A stretch of 64,000 bases of DNA from Pictodentalium vernedei (GCA_031216915.1 CM062292.1:4770457-4834456); one strand, 5' to 3'. Positions 22,138-33,773 are shown, numbered from the stretch's first letter. A program made the numbers and translations. The notes: generated by a model from the letters alone, not told the origin.

Positions 22138-22248
22138 TGACGAGCTCGTTACAACGAGGGGTCACATGATATGGTTTTGTTGAACTCTTTTGAAAAATAA
22201 TATTTTTTCAACTGCTGAATTTGCATATTACGTCGGATAAAGGGTTAA
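22138..22248. mobile_element. MITE family A, copy 4, right half only
   Basis: From the hairpin tip (GAGCTCGTTACAACGAGG) through TTTTTTCAACTGCTGAATTT to AAAGGGTTAA. Confidence 0.8.
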
Positions 22249-22550
22249 TAAATATTTTCTCGAGAAACAAAGAAAGGTCATACGTTTATTTTGTAGAAAC
22301 CGTTATTAACATCACCGCGCAGAATCAGCCGAAACAGGCATCGGTATGTATCCATGGTGACAGTAAACAATCTTTGTTGTTTGAAGTGCGATATTTGAAT
22401 AAACAACATAAACCGTATCGCTACAAGCATATCTGAAATGCCCTTACATACATTTACTGTCACTACCACCTAAAAAGGATTAACAAAGCACTTTTAATCT
22501 GTTGAGTAAACTATAAAGACAATTTTGACTTTGGCATAAAAAAACGATAG

Positions 22551-23459
22551 ACTAGTATAGTCGGTATAGTGTCTAGACTAATATAGTCGGTATAGTGTCG
22601 ATACTAATATAGTCGGTATAGTGTCGATACTAATATAGTCGGTATAGTGTCGATTCTAATATAGTCGGTATAGTGTCTAGACTAATATAGTCGGTATAGT
22701 GTCGATACTAATATAGTCGGTATAGTGTCTAGACTAATGTAGTCGGTATAGTGTCGATACTAATATTGTCGGTATAGCGTCGATGCTAATATAGTCGGTA
22801 TAGTGTCGATACTAATATAGTCGGTATAGTGTCGATACTAATATAGTCGGTATAGTGTCGATACTAATATAGTCGGTATAGTGTCGATACTAATATAGTC
22901 GGTATAGTGTCGATACTAATATAGTCGGTATAGTGTCGATACTAATATAGTCGGTATAGTGTCTAGACTAATATAGTCGGTATAGTGTCGATACTAATAT
23001 AGTCAGTATAGTGTCTAGACTAATATATTCGGTATAGTGTCGATACTAATATAGTCTGAATAGTGTCGATACTAATATAGTCGGTATAGCGTCGATACTA
23101 ATATAGTCGGTATAGTGTCGATACTAATATAGTCGGTATAGTGTCTAGACTAATATAGTCGGTATAGTGTCGATACTAATATAGTCGGTATAGTGTCGAT
23201 ACTAATATAGTCGGTATAGTGTCGATACTAATATAGTCGGTATAGTGTCGATACTAATGTAGTCGGTATAGTTTCTAGACTAATATAGTCGGTATAGTGT
23301 CGATACTAATATAGTCGGTATAGTGTCGATACTAATATAGTCGGTATAGTGTCGATACTAATATAGTCGGTATAGTGTCGATACTAATATAGTCGGTATA
23401 GTGTCGATACTAATATAGTCGGTATAGTGTCGATACTAATATAGTCGGTATAGTGTCGT
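22551..23459 (+). repeat. 26 bp minisatellite, ~35 copies
   Basis: Unit TCGGTATAGTGTCGATACTA + ATATAG. A second type has CTAGAC in place of CGATAC. The second type occurs about seven times, scattered as single units. Other point changes (GCG, AATGTAG, GTCAGT, GTCTGAA) are mostly private to one copy. No spacers, so it is not CRISPR-like. The DNA at 22249-22550 holds no gene. Confidence 0.97.
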
Positions 23460-23815
23460 AAAAACAACAAAGAACTTTTGAGACTACAGATAATATTTTC
23501 TGTCCATTTTTTAAATATTTAATGTTTTAAATCAATAAATACGATACCTTGAACATACTTAACTTCTAATATTTTGTTTTAATTTAAATTTAGATAATTC
23601 GAAGCGTGCGCGAATGCATCAATTTGATCAAAGCTCACCTTATATTAAATAATATCAGGTGTGTTATTTATTTATTTATTTATTGGAGTTTAAGGTATCA
23701 GGTGAGTTACCAGACACGGCGGAAAACTTAGATGACATTCCGGCATTCTGATTGGACAAACTAACTTTGAGGCATAATAATATTTCGTCCATGGAAATAT
23801 TGCCAACCCTTGGTA
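23460..23815. other. Intergenic, with LINE-tail-like and MITE F-like scraps
   Basis: TTATTTATTTATTTATTGGAG at ~23668 looks like an inverted retroposon tail. AATATTTCGTCCATGGAAAT near 23778 resembles the end region of MITE family F. Confidence 0.4.
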
Positions 23816-24072
23816 CAGTACGTGGAGAGTGGATTGTAACTACATCACTCGCAAAGTGGATGTATCACCCAAGCTATAACTTTAAAATTTTGTACTTATA
23901 AACAAAAATCACAAGCAATGTTTCAGCCAATGGACCTCCGGGTGTAACCCGGAGGTCCATTGGCTGAAACCTTGCCTGTCCTGGTTATGCTTTGCAACAA
24001 ATATGCAATTATTGCTTGGGTGGAATCTCCACTCTGCGGGTGATTTAGTGATAATACAATCTCCATGTACTG
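23816..24072. mobile_element. MITE family C, copy 2
   Basis: TA-CAGTACGTGGAGAGTGG to CTCTCCATGTACTG-TA. Central CCAATGGACCTCCGGGTGT / ACCCGGAGGTCCATTGG. Inner GTGATTTAGTGATAATAC. Confidence 0.95.
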
Positions 24073-24544
24073 TAAGTGACCAGTAATTCGATAATCATCT
24101 ATACGTATTTTTTTTTATTTTCCCCTTGCTTTCGGTCAGTTGGTGTGAGAGCCATCCACACATTGACCTTACAATACACATAAATGAGAATCGACAGTAT
24201 TCGAGCTTACAGCTTCCGAAATCCAGTTTTATGCCTCCATCTCTTTCCACAAGTCATCTTGTGGACTCATCTTTTTGGAAAGTGGTCCAAACATTTTCTA
24301 GCTGATGTTACCTCTCTTTTAATTTTGTTTTGCTATTTTCCCACGGTTTCATTGACTGTTTTTTTTTCAGCTCGAGACAAGCCAATACTACAGAACTTTC
24401 ACAATTGAAACTTCTAGAATTACATTTTCTACCTGTTAATATAACTGACTAAAATGAATCAAAATAAAAATGGCAGTTTGTCAACTTGCCAGTTGCCCGA
24501 TCTTAAAAATTCTAATGATTCATTTTAACCGTTTTAAAGTCATA
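24073..24544. other. No recognisable gene
   Basis: AT-rich spacer between two MITE C copies. The plus ORF at 24184-24408 has no recognised domain. Confidence 0.4.
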
Positions 24545-24801
24545 CAGAACGTGGAGAGTGGATTGTAACCAAATCACCCGCGGAGTGGAGTTATCACCCA
24601 AGCTATGACTTTCAAATTTTGTACATATCCACAAAAAACACAAGCAATGTTTCAGCCAATGGACCTCCGGGTTTAACCCGGAGGTCCATTGGCTAAAACT
24701 TTGCTGGTGCTGGTTATGCTTTGCAACAAATTTGCAATTATTGTTTGGGTGGAATCTCCACTCTGCGGGCGATTTAGTGATAATACACTCTCCACGTACT
24801 G
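24545..24801. mobile_element. MITE family C, copy 3
   Basis: TA-CAGAACGTGGAGAGTGG to CTCTCCACGTACTG-TA. Very similar to copy 2, only 470 bp away and in the same orientation. Confidence 0.95.
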
Positions 24802-25019
24802 TAACTTGAAAATACAATTCTAGAAAACACAAATGAAAACGTCTTATCGTATTGACTCTTGATCAGCGACCGTTAAAGGCGTTACTCATTAGGCATTTGG
24901 TTCAGCATCAGGATGTTTTAGCTTTTTCGTCCCTCGACTTTTCTTTTGGGAAATGTTCTATTTACTCGTCATCCCCAAAAGGTTCGAAACGACATTCCGT
25001 TAATGCCTTGTTGTAATAT

Positions 25020-25270
25020 AACTAATACTGAGTGTCCGATTTTTGTCACAAGTGCATCTAGTTAATTTAGTCAGAGAAGTAACAAGCAGAAAATGCAAGT
25101 TACTGTCGGGTGACTTTGGACCTGATCAATCAAACAGATCCTAATCCTATTTAAATTGACTTTGTTTCACTACAAAATTGCAAGGCTCGGAACATGTATG
25201 TACAAGAGGGTTTTTTTTTTAAATTTCTCCAACAAGCTCATTTATACGTGGATGTCTTATACATGGATGC
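25020..25270 (-). repeat. Repeat R, copy 1 (uninterrupted)
   Basis: A ~240 bp block (GTCACAAGTGCATCTAG, CAAACAGATC, TTTGTTTCACTAC, GCAAGGCTCGGAACATGTAT, GTCTTATAC) recurs at 27548-27719 and continues at 28599-28670. Its right part overlaps the last readable codons of the polymerase relic. This copy has no foldback element in it and so serves as an empty site. Confidence 0.8.
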
Positions 25271-27010
25271 TTTGACAGGTCAAGGATGCTCAACCTCGCT
25301 TAGACAGGGCGCGTCAGAACCGCTCTGCCCTTGTGCATATGAAAGGCAGCCAGTTCATGTTCGAAGACTGGGCTGGCTATCAGAGATTGCAGCTTATCCT
25401 CTTCAGAGGCTCGTACAAGGTTGGAATTCAAACGCATGTGGAGGTTTCCAATAATTTTGCCGAAGGCAGAGTAGTCCATGAGATTGGACATGTCTTTCTC
25501 GAAATCGTTTGTGGCTCTCTCACGGAACTCCATATTCATCCTGCTGTATCCACCCAGTATCTTCATCTCTCTCATGACGTTAAAAAAACGGTGTTGGCGC
25601 TATTCCAGCAGCTGATCGTTTTGGATTACTATGTGCTTCGGTGTCAGCGGATATTTGCCCATTGTGAAGCCTCTCTGGATATTCCTATTCCCCCTCCAGG
25701 ATGTAACCGTTTGGACAATTAGCCGGCCACCAGCTCACTTCAACACGCCCACAGTCGTCTACCTATTCGAAACACCATGTTGGCAGCAGCTGGCTGATTT
25801 ACCCATACATACAAGTTGTTGGCGTCAAGATAGCGGAGTGTGATGTGGGTGTTGGGCTGGGAAGGGTGTTCGAGTCGTGGATTTTTAGACTTGGCATATC
25901 GCCTGGAGACCATGGGGATTCTATCACAAATAAGAGGTGATGATCAAAGTCAGTCAGCGGCTCCGGCTGCTTCCGTGTGTTCTTGAGGAGCGCGTCCCAA
26001 ATAATTCCTAGACTTTAATATAAGTGTGCCGAGTCGAGATCCTATTGCTGCATACATGTCTTCCAGAAGGTTTCGAAGGCACTGGCCAGTAAGAGTCAGC
26101 GCCCATAGTCCTCCTCGCTAAAATGCTCGTCGTTGGGATTCCTGTAAAATGCGATGGGAGAGGTTCTGTGAATCTCCCAGGAGTCCATGTGCTCATATGC
26201 GTAAACACTCTCACACAACAGTGGTTTCCTCTTCTATTCATCTAGCTCATATTCGCCTGTGACTTGGAAGTGGTAGATGGGCCGATGCAAGTTTGTCCAG
26301 GGAGGTCATGAGGAACTCGGCTATCGATAATGCGCTGTTGACAACAGAAGAAACTAATGTACTTTTCCATGTTATTGGGAATGCAGGGGGTCCTGGTCAT
26401 CACCAACATACATTAGCTTGCTGTTGAACCACCCACAGGCTGTGGAAGCCAACCGAGATAGTTGTCGTCGAAGGCCCATCGGCAGTTTCTGGTTGAAGGG
26501 GCAGTGAGCTGCCGCTCTGTAGCTGCTAGTGATGTGGTAATGGCCATGGACAGCGTCAAGGTGTTCTGCTTCTCGACCTTGTTATTCCGGGAGAAGGGTT
26601 TGGAGGCCTCGATCTCGCTGAGGTGCAGACCATGGACCGCCGGGAACAAAGTTGACTGGACATCGGAGTCACTGGTGACCATGTTCTTCACATTGACCAC
26701 CGCCTTCTTATATTTCAGGGCAGAAAGCAGTGAACCACCCCTCAGAGGTCGGTAGAGCTATGTCCAACCATCCATCCAGAGCCACTTTATGTTTACTTTT
26801 CGATTGTCTTCTGTATTCGAGGAAAGGCCTTGTTAAGTGCCTCGTCCATTTCATGACCTTTGCGAACTACTTTTTACTGTAGAATCACTGGGTCGGTGAA
26901 CTCTTCACTACCATCAGGGTTTTTTTTCCGAAGTACGACCCTGTGAGCAAGCTGGAACTTCACATCGGTTAGTTCTGGTGTCTTTCTGCGAGTTTTGGGT
27001 GGATGTTTGG
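25225..27010 (-). pseudogene. Polinton/Maverick-type protein-primed DNA polymerase B relic
   Basis: Reading 27.0 down to 25.2 kb on the minus strand, across several frames and stops, the pieces appear in family order. They are an N-terminal GSGWM block (~26785), KKAVVNVKN (~26690), MEKYISF and a SLDKLAS segment (~26300-26360), YEHMDSWE (~26180), LLLASAFETFW with DSAHLY and IIWDALLKN (~25990-26085), LDANNLYVW (~25810, palm motif A with its Asp), ILEGE and EYPERLHN, then FEKDMSNLM...AFGK (~25465) and LTRPV with LSILDLSK at the end. This order is characteristic of PolB from Polintons and related adintovirus-like elements. The final DTDS-type palm motif is not found. No integrase, ATPase or capsid gene is clearly adjacent. 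It is heavily decayed and non-functional. Confidence 0.8.
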
Positions 27011-27547
27011 ACACACTCATTTCAATAAAGCTAGGAGTTCAGTGCTTAGTCTGTGCCCTTCCGGGGCATCCATCTAACAACCTCCTAAATAGCTACCCGT
27101 TGCAGGGAGTCTGCGTTGAAGGTGAGGTTCCCTGGTCGCCCGTGTTTGAACAATCTAAGGATGTACATCTGATAGCCTGGGCAGTCCAGAATTTTGAAGG
27201 AGGTGAGGAACCAAACTCTTCCACTCCTTTCACTCTTTTATCCACAAAGACATAGAGGAGGGTCAGTAGTTCCCTGGAAACAGGTTCTTAAGCAATCGTA
27301 TCGTCACTGTTTCCGCTATGGAGTCATCCAAGATTCTGTCGACAACAGAACAGAGAGGCTATATTGTCTGCTGTCTGTATTTCTGGAGGCAGTTCGTCCC
27401 ACACATATCCCCAATTGCAGTCGCCCTCTAAATGGGTGTTCGGACATGTAGCAATTCCTTCATTACCACTTTATAGAATTGACTCGTCGCCTTTGCCTTC
27501 CCGGAAAGCCATACGCGCAGAGACTCAGCTCCACTTTTAAAGAATTC
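27011..27547. other. Unassigned flank of the polymerase relic
   Basis: Probably part of the same old element, but I recognise no motif here on either strand. Confidence 0.4.
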
Positions 27548-28670
27548 ATTTGTTCTACTTTCTATCACAAGTGTATCTGGTCATTTTAGTCACAGATGTA
27601 ACATCCTGAAAATGCGAGTCATTGTCGGTTGACTTAGGTCCTGATCTCTCAAACAGATCAATATGCTATTTAAATAGACATTGTTTCACTACGAAATAGC
27701 AAGGCTCGGAACATGTATAAGTAGTATGTCTCGGGCTTTTGAGATCTAGGTTGGATGATCTCATTTGGATGATCTCATGTGACGTCATGTCACGTGACCT
27801 AGTGGCGCCATGTTGTGTTGTCATGTTAACCCGCTTGAGCGGCCATGTTGTGACGTCATCTCCATAGTGATACGTGATGTGAGTGCGCATGCGCAGCGCG
27901 TGTTGTTAAGGTGATACGTGTTTTCGTCGTCCATTTTGTATACTGGAGGCCTCCATCTTGGTTTCTATGGTAGCACGTGATTGCTATGTTACCTAAACCC
28001 TTCTTATAGGGCAGGGGTATGTTTGGAGAGTATGTTCCTTTGTACAGGTGTATTTTCTGGAACGACTTCCCTGGATAATTACCACAAACAACCCGACAAC
28101 TTGTATTATTTCGAATTCTTCCAGAATTCTCTGCTTCTATCTATATATGCAATAGTTTTCGTCTATCTGGCCATGTTCCTTTGTTCTGGAGTATACTCCA
28201 GTTGCGTAGAAGAGCCTATTAGTTGGAAAAGTTTACCTTATTATTACTATATTTAGCTATTCTGGTCTATTCTTTTTAGTTCTGACCCTATTCCAAGTAC
28301 GCTTGTTGTTTCATTTATCTAGATCATTTATATAACTAATCAATCAGAAACCAAGACGGCGGCCTCCAGTATACAAAATGGACGACGGAAACATGTATCA
28401 CCTTAACAACACGTGCTGCGCATGCGCACTCACACCACATATCACTATGGAGATGACGTCACAACATGGCCGCTCACACGGGTTACCATGACAACACAAC
28501 ATGGCGCCACTAGGTCACGTGACATGACGTCACATGAGATCATCCAAATGAGATCATCCAACCTAGACCTCAAAAGCCCGAGACATACTACTTGTATATA
28601 TTAAAGGTTTCTTTTTAACTTTCTCGAAAAAATAGTTATTCGCACGAGGACGTCTTATACGTGTTGCACT
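27548..28670 (-). repeat. Repeat R, copy 2, interrupted by foldback element
   Basis: Left part 27548-27719 and right part 28599-28670 together match 25020-25270. They are separated by FB copy 2. Confidence 0.75.
27720..28593. mobile_element. Foldback element FB, copy 2 (874 bp, ~265 bp arms)
   Basis: Begins AAGTAGTATGTCTCGGGC and ends GCCCGAGACATACTACTT. Arms contain GACGTCATGTCACGTGACC, TAGTGGCGCCATGTTGTG and GCCTCCAGTATACAAAATGG (on the right arm), with scattered differences. The ~345 bp loop resembles, inverted, the interior of FB copy 1. GTATA flanks both ends (27715-27719 and 28594-28598), a likely 5 bp target duplication. No ORF for a transposase. Confidence 0.85.
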
Positions 28671-29130
28671 CGAAAACCAGTTGGATTAAAAATTAACCCT
28701 AATCAACTGTGTTGAGTGAATAGAAGGTTGGAGATAATGTGGCAACAAAGCCTACCTCGTGTTGGAGGGCGCCTAGCACCTGCGCGCATGCAACCTGAGA
28801 TAATGCCAAACGAACACCATATACATATCGCCCATAATGTATTGCCATACACGACAACCACACACATCCAGTAATATCACGTGACCTAGAATTACGCACT
28901 GCCCGCAGCAGCAACACGACCCGGAGAGGCATTACTATATGTATACGGATTAACAGTTTTCAAGTACATGACAGAAAGTATAGTCCTACAAAAACCTGCT
29001 GATTTCTGTGACCAAAATGGTGAGAATTTCTCACGAGAAAACCTGTCAATATTTATCACAAACTCCTGACCGAGGCTCAGTTTATGACAAAACATGACAA
29101 AACATTTCGCATTTTTATTACGAAACTACG
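28671..29130. other. No recognisable gene
   Basis: No domain or RNA signature recognised. Confidence 0.4.
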
Positions 29131-29134
29131 GTTT

Positions 29135-29460
29135 ACGCTCACGGTTCTCCCCCGCCAGGGGTAACTGCGCTGTGTCCTTTGGCAAGGCGCCTAATCCTGA
29201 TTGCCCAAACGTGGGCACGGTGATGCTGTGTACTAAGGCGTACAGCATGTCGATGGTACACTTGTCTTCAACTAATTCTAACTCTGCTTGTGTGGAGTTA
29301 GTACGTCGAGGAGTCTGAGTTGCTCGCCGCTACTCGATGGTTCTCTCCGGGTACCCCAGCTTCCCCCACCGGTAAAACTGTCCGACACGAGGTGATCCTG
29401 GCTGACGAAAATGTCGTTAAACCCCAAAATATAAATAAATAAACAAATAAATAAATAATA
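29135..29460 (+). mobile_element. tRNA-derived SINE, 5' part degraded
   Basis: GCCAGGGGTAACTGCGCTGT, then GGTTCTCTCCGGGTACCCC, CGTAAAACTGTCCGACACG and GTCGTTAAACCCC with an AAATAAATAAACAAATAAAT tail. The box A region is not recognisable. Confidence 0.8.
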
Positions 29461-29721
29461 AAACCTGGTGTTTTATTACACAACGTGTGAGCAATGACAA
29501 AACGCATCAGTTGTGATATATGCATGTAACAACCTGGCCCTAATTAGGACGGAGTAAACTTACTATTTGGCTTGTCAATAATCTTTTAGGCTGAGAGTCT
29601 TGTACCCGGAAGACGATGTTATTTAAATATTTCATTGGAGAAAATCCACACTTTCCATCACTGTGTATATACAGATTATCATGATAATGTGCATGTCCTG
29701 TGATTTGTATCAGATTCGAGG

Positions 29722-29795
29722 TGGTGTCCAGAATGGGATCTCAACGAGCCGGCTTTGCCGGCTTTTTGTGATCTCATTGTTGGACACCGCCGAGA
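29722..29795. repeat. Hairpin with GCCGGC tip
   Basis: GGTGGTGTCCAGAATGGGATC / GATCTCATTGTTGGACACC arms around GAGCCGGCTTTGCCGGCTTTT. It looks like a terminator but sits in eukaryotic repeat DNA. Confidence 0.8.
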
Positions 29796-30720
29796 TAATT
29801 CATTTATATAACAATTATGTCACATAAGCAGATTAAATCTTAAATTATTAATATAGTTTGGGGACATAATGTTGGGCGAGAAAAAGTAAAAAGAAAACAT
29901 ATTTTATGGAACTATATTATTATGTACTCTAACAAACAATGAATAACGCGGTCATCGCAATTTTCAAAGTCAAAGTTATGTTGCCAAATTATTCACTCTC
30001 TATGTCACTTCCTATGATGATTTGCTTGAATTTACCAGTGAGCGACGTCGACGCGTCCTCAGGAACCGGGTGGGTGTAATTTTGAATTATGGAGTTTTTA
30101 TTTATTGTGTGTGTGGGTGGGGGGGGGGGGGGTATTGTCTGTTAATAGTTCTTTCCCTAACAGTAAGGAATTTTGTTTTCTTTTGTTAGCGATCAGTTGA
30201 GTCGATCACTGAAACGCACATAGAATGTATTCACGTTCATGTTATGATAGCCCATTGAGTTACCGGAAGCGAGTCGTCTTTTGATACGGAATCAGAATAA
30301 GTCGTCTATATGATACGGAATCAGAACACATTTCCGTTTCTCGTGGTTTTCAGGCAAAAATCTGTATGATTGTTAGATAAATATGGATATCTGAGAACTA
30401 TTAAATAGCCAATGACAACCATATGAACCAAGATAAGTGTGTTATATTCAGAACTGTCATAAAGAGGTAGAATGAAAAATACTTTTGGGAAGCATAAAAA
30501 ATCGTGTTTTCCATTCCGAGGGTTCAATAACAGATTCAAAGAAAGAACTTTATCGTGTTTTCTACAATATATTCAACTCAGATAACCTGCTGTTTCTAGT
30601 AGTAGGCAACATAATATCGTGTTCAGGACACTTTATACGTTTGTTCACGTAATGCGTAAACACTGAAGTCTTATTTTACATGCGTTTGTTATAGTTTGAA
30701 TTATAAAGTAATAAGGGAAT
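29796..30720. other. No recognisable gene; poly-G at ~30118-30132
   Basis: AT-rich, with a TG-rich stretch and a run of about 15 G. No coding signature. Confidence 0.4.
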
Positions 30721-30722
30721 CA

Positions 30723-31480
30723 TTAACCCTATTACCAACCATACAGCGTATCATCATTTATTATTTTCATTATTATTTTGAAAAATGTTCTAAAAATTTC
30801 GACAAAACCATATCATGTGACCCTTACTTGAACGAGCTCGTCTTAATGAAGGATTACATGATATGGTTTCGTTAACCAGTGTTTCCGCTAGGTCAAAAAA
30901 TGAGTCCGTTTTCGAGATGAAAACACAAGAACATCTCCATTACCATGGCTCGCAAATGAAAGTACTGTTATGGAATGTGTTCAGGACAATTCAGTTCTCT
31001 CACACGAGGGGCATGTTTAAACTGTATCAACGGGTAGCCTTGTCATTCTTTAGAGTTTGTATCAATATTGGCTGCTCTCACGGAATAAAGTCATATCTCA
31101 GTGTGCTTACTTCCTCGACTACCATATCAGCAAACCTTGAGCTTTCTCCTGCAGAAGCACAAGGTAATACTACGTCGTCCCGCAAGCAATGTTTTGCAGC
31201 TGCAAAACATTGCCCTCGGTAAGACATAGTAATACTTCTGCAGTTTATCTGTGCGTCCCCAGAATACTATAGCCACAATCAAATCAAACAGCAGTCTTGT
31301 TATAAGAGATGACTACGTCATAGGGAAACAGTTGGTATAAACAATGAGACCGCCACGCGGACCTTCTGCCACCCTAGCGGCAACCCTGCCGTTAATATTT
31401 ATTGAACAATATGTGTTTTTCAACCGATTAATTTGAAAATTACGCTGGCGGATGCGACCGATTCGTTGGGTAAAGAGTTA
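30723..31480. mobile_element. MITE family A, copy 5, split by a hAT-like insertion
   Basis: The left end TTAACCCTATTACCAACC, CATATCATGTGACCC and tip GAACGAGCTCGTC are at 30723-30870. The right part ATATGTGTTTTTCAACCG ... GATTCGTTGGGTAAAGAG is at 31400-31480. About 510 bp of foreign DNA separates them. Confidence 0.8.
30877..31388. mobile_element. hAT-like non-autonomous element (512 bp)
   Basis: Ends CAGTGTTTCCGCTAGG and CCTAGCGGCAACCCTG are imperfect inverted repeats. The 8 bp on either side, TCGTTAAC and CCGTTAAT, agree at six positions as an aged 8 bp target duplication, the hAT hallmark. A hairpin with arms CAATGTTTTGCAG / CTGCAAAACATTG lies at ~31186-31211, inside a wider inverted repeat (GCAGAAG ... 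CTTCTGC). A 119 aa ORF across it is fortuitous. Confidence 0.65.
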
Positions 31481-32350
31481 AAAATACCCAACATCTTGGG
31501 ACCTACTCGGAAAAGGAACAGTTCTATGTCCTACATGATGGGATCCAACATTGTCTTTCGTGTTGGCTTGAAGTTTGTTCACATTTGAACAAATATATTA
31601 AAATATATTAAAACTTAATCGAAGCAAGTACTGGAGAACCCTGAAGAGAGTGGTTGTTATGGCACAGTCACGCCATCTTCTTGCATAACGCTATTGTTCT
31701 CTCTTCGTGGAACGGGCCACTGGTTTCGTAAATATTGTAGCATAACTTTTTCAGTACACGATATACTTCTAACACGCTTACTGATACTGGCTATACCTAG
31801 TGACGTCAGGGAGTAACTCTCGACGCCACGAGGCAGATCCTGTGAAGTTCTCAAGGTGAACGGTCGTGTGTTTGAGCCCAGAGATACTGGCGCACCATCA
31901 TTTCTTATTTTCATTCATGTTCATGTGTACCTTTCTATATCAATATAAAACTACTCGTCTTCCATATTTGTGTTTGGGTGATTCTTCCAGGAATAAATCT
32001 AAGGACCCATAAATAATTATTGTAGCACTCACTCTACCCAAACGAAACGCTATATTATACTTAATTTCACAAACACCACATTGAAGGCGGATTGAAGATA
32101 ATAAACTAAGCCAAATTTGGTCATTCGGAAGACAAAAGCTTTCCACAGTTTTGGCTAACACCAAATTCAAAATAACTGGACAGACATTTTGTGGGTTTTA
32201 TGTCCTAAAAAGGCCAAGGAAAGAGTTTCGGTTATCTGAATGGTTTTCAGTGAACCCCAAGTGTTTACAAAGGATGCTGGGCAGGATCAAAAGACCAACG
32301 CAACATATTGTGACAAAAGGTATGCACACGTCCCAAGCCGAATAAGGATA
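31481..32350. other. No recognisable gene
   Basis: Short ORFs on both strands without domain features. Confidence 0.4.
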
Positions 32351-32641
32351 CAGTTAAAACTAGAAGTCCTGTCACGAAATGCGCACAAATAGCACGTTAA
32401 TATGCGCGTTAATGTACGTGTTATGGCCTAAGTAAAGCTATCAAAGTCTGTACATATGGCCTGTGCACAAGCAATGTTTCAGCCAATGGACCTCCGGGTA
32501 ACCCGGAGGTCCATTGGCAGAAACATTGCATGTGTTTGCTATGAGTAACCAAGAGAACCTGCCGTGCTTTGGATGCCATTCGATATGGCAATTAAGCCTA
32601 GATAAGCGCACTATTCGTGACAGGACTTCTAGTTTTAACTG
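32351..32641. mobile_element. MITE family D, copy 2
   Basis: TA-CAGTTAAAACTAGAAG to CTTCTAGTTTTAACTG-TA. Central CCAATGGACCTCCGGGTAAC / CCCGGAGGTCCATTGGC. Confidence 0.95.
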
Positions 32642-32994
32642 TAATGACTCGGATAGTCGCGTGACAAGGTGTCAGTTTTGGGCGTTATTCGAGATGCGTG
32701 TGGCAATACACACTCACGGATTACAAGTGTAGCGGCAGATTACGCAGAAAAATCGGGTTCATAAATAATCTTACGAGTCTAAAACTTTGTTTGGCCATGT
32801 TTGACACGGACACTGGTTTTTCAGATAGGGCTTGGCGAACGTTCGAGTTGCAATCGATTTCGAATCATGAGATGACATAAATTTAGTTGGAAAATCCAGA
32901 AATTGCCATTTAGCATTTGCATCCGAGAAACGGCCGCTTTTCTGGCCAGGAACATGATACCTAATAACGTCATTAAATAGGATGGTTGTTCAGT

Positions 32995-33125
32995 AAATGT
33001 GTGGGGTAGCCCTGAGGCTGCACGTTGAAAATATGGATTGGTCTACCCCAAAATATGAATATGGACTCTTCTAATTGCTGTAATTGAACTGACATGGAAG
33101 ATACCACTACAGTTCAAAGGGTTAA
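32995..33125. mobile_element. MITE family G, fragment 2 (inverted)
   Basis: GATTGGTCTACCCC, GAATATGGACTCTTCTAATT, GACATGGAAGATA and TTCAAAGGGTTAA mirror 18209-18340. DNA from 33126 to 33690 is AT-rich without a gene. Confidence 0.6.
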
Positions 33126-33697
33126 AGTGATAGTGGAGATCGCGTTACGAGTAGTTTCCAAAGTATATCGCAACTTAAGTGGAACAATATGTCATCTGCA
33201 GATAAACTGAAAATCTTTTGAAATTTTTTAACAAAATCGACATGATAACATAATCAAAATGATCATTAAAGTTCAACAAAACAGATTAGCAAGAACCAGT
33301 TGAAAAGGAATTGAAAACATCAAAAGCTATATAAACATCAGAAAATTTTTAAAATTAACATGAAAATAAACTTGTAAGTGTACAAGCTGGATCTGAGAAC
33401 AGAAGAAACAAACCAAATATAAAAAGAAATAGTTTACAAAATCTCTAGTCAACGTAGATAATAAGATAATATTACTAAGACACTGACTAAAACATACATT
33501 TCGGATATATGAAAACCAACAAGCCTAGATCACTGTTTGTTTGAAACAGAACGTTTGACAACAATTGCGACTACATAAATATAACTTGAATTGGAGGCAT
33601 CTGTACTGATGAGAAGGGAGACTGTCTGGTTTTCGAAAGCCGTTTTTATTGATGATGTTGGCACTCGGATATACACAGACAACACGTGTGTGAATGG

Positions 33698-33773
33698 GTT
33701 AATCGATATGGCACCGATGCCAGCGCGGAAGGATAAAACGAGAGGCCACATGTGTGTGTGAATCGATTAACCT
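33698..33773. repeat. Short inverted repeat at the LINE 3' break
   Basis: GGTTAATCGAT at ~33698 and ATCGATTAACC at ~33762, with TGTGTGTGAAT-like words beside each. It coincides with the point where LINE homology ends. Confidence 0.5.

Noticed and set aside
22551..23459. CRISPR-like array
   Set aside because: Units are contiguous with no unique spacers, and the DNA is eukaryotic; it is a minisatellite. The same applies to 58042-59593.
25333..25843. Plus-strand ORFs
   Set aside because: Antisense to the polymerase B relic, whose motifs explain the region.
25020..28670. LTR retrotransposon from the direct repeats
   Set aside because: No TG...CA ends, primer site or retroelement protein between them; the enclosed coding relic is a DNA polymerase B.
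29740..29785. Rho-independent-type terminator
   Set aside because: A hairpin followed by T, but in eukaryotic repeat DNA and within a longer inverted repeat.
30863..31222. 119-codon ORF
   Set aside because: Starts in MITE A and runs into a hAT-like element; composite of two repeats.
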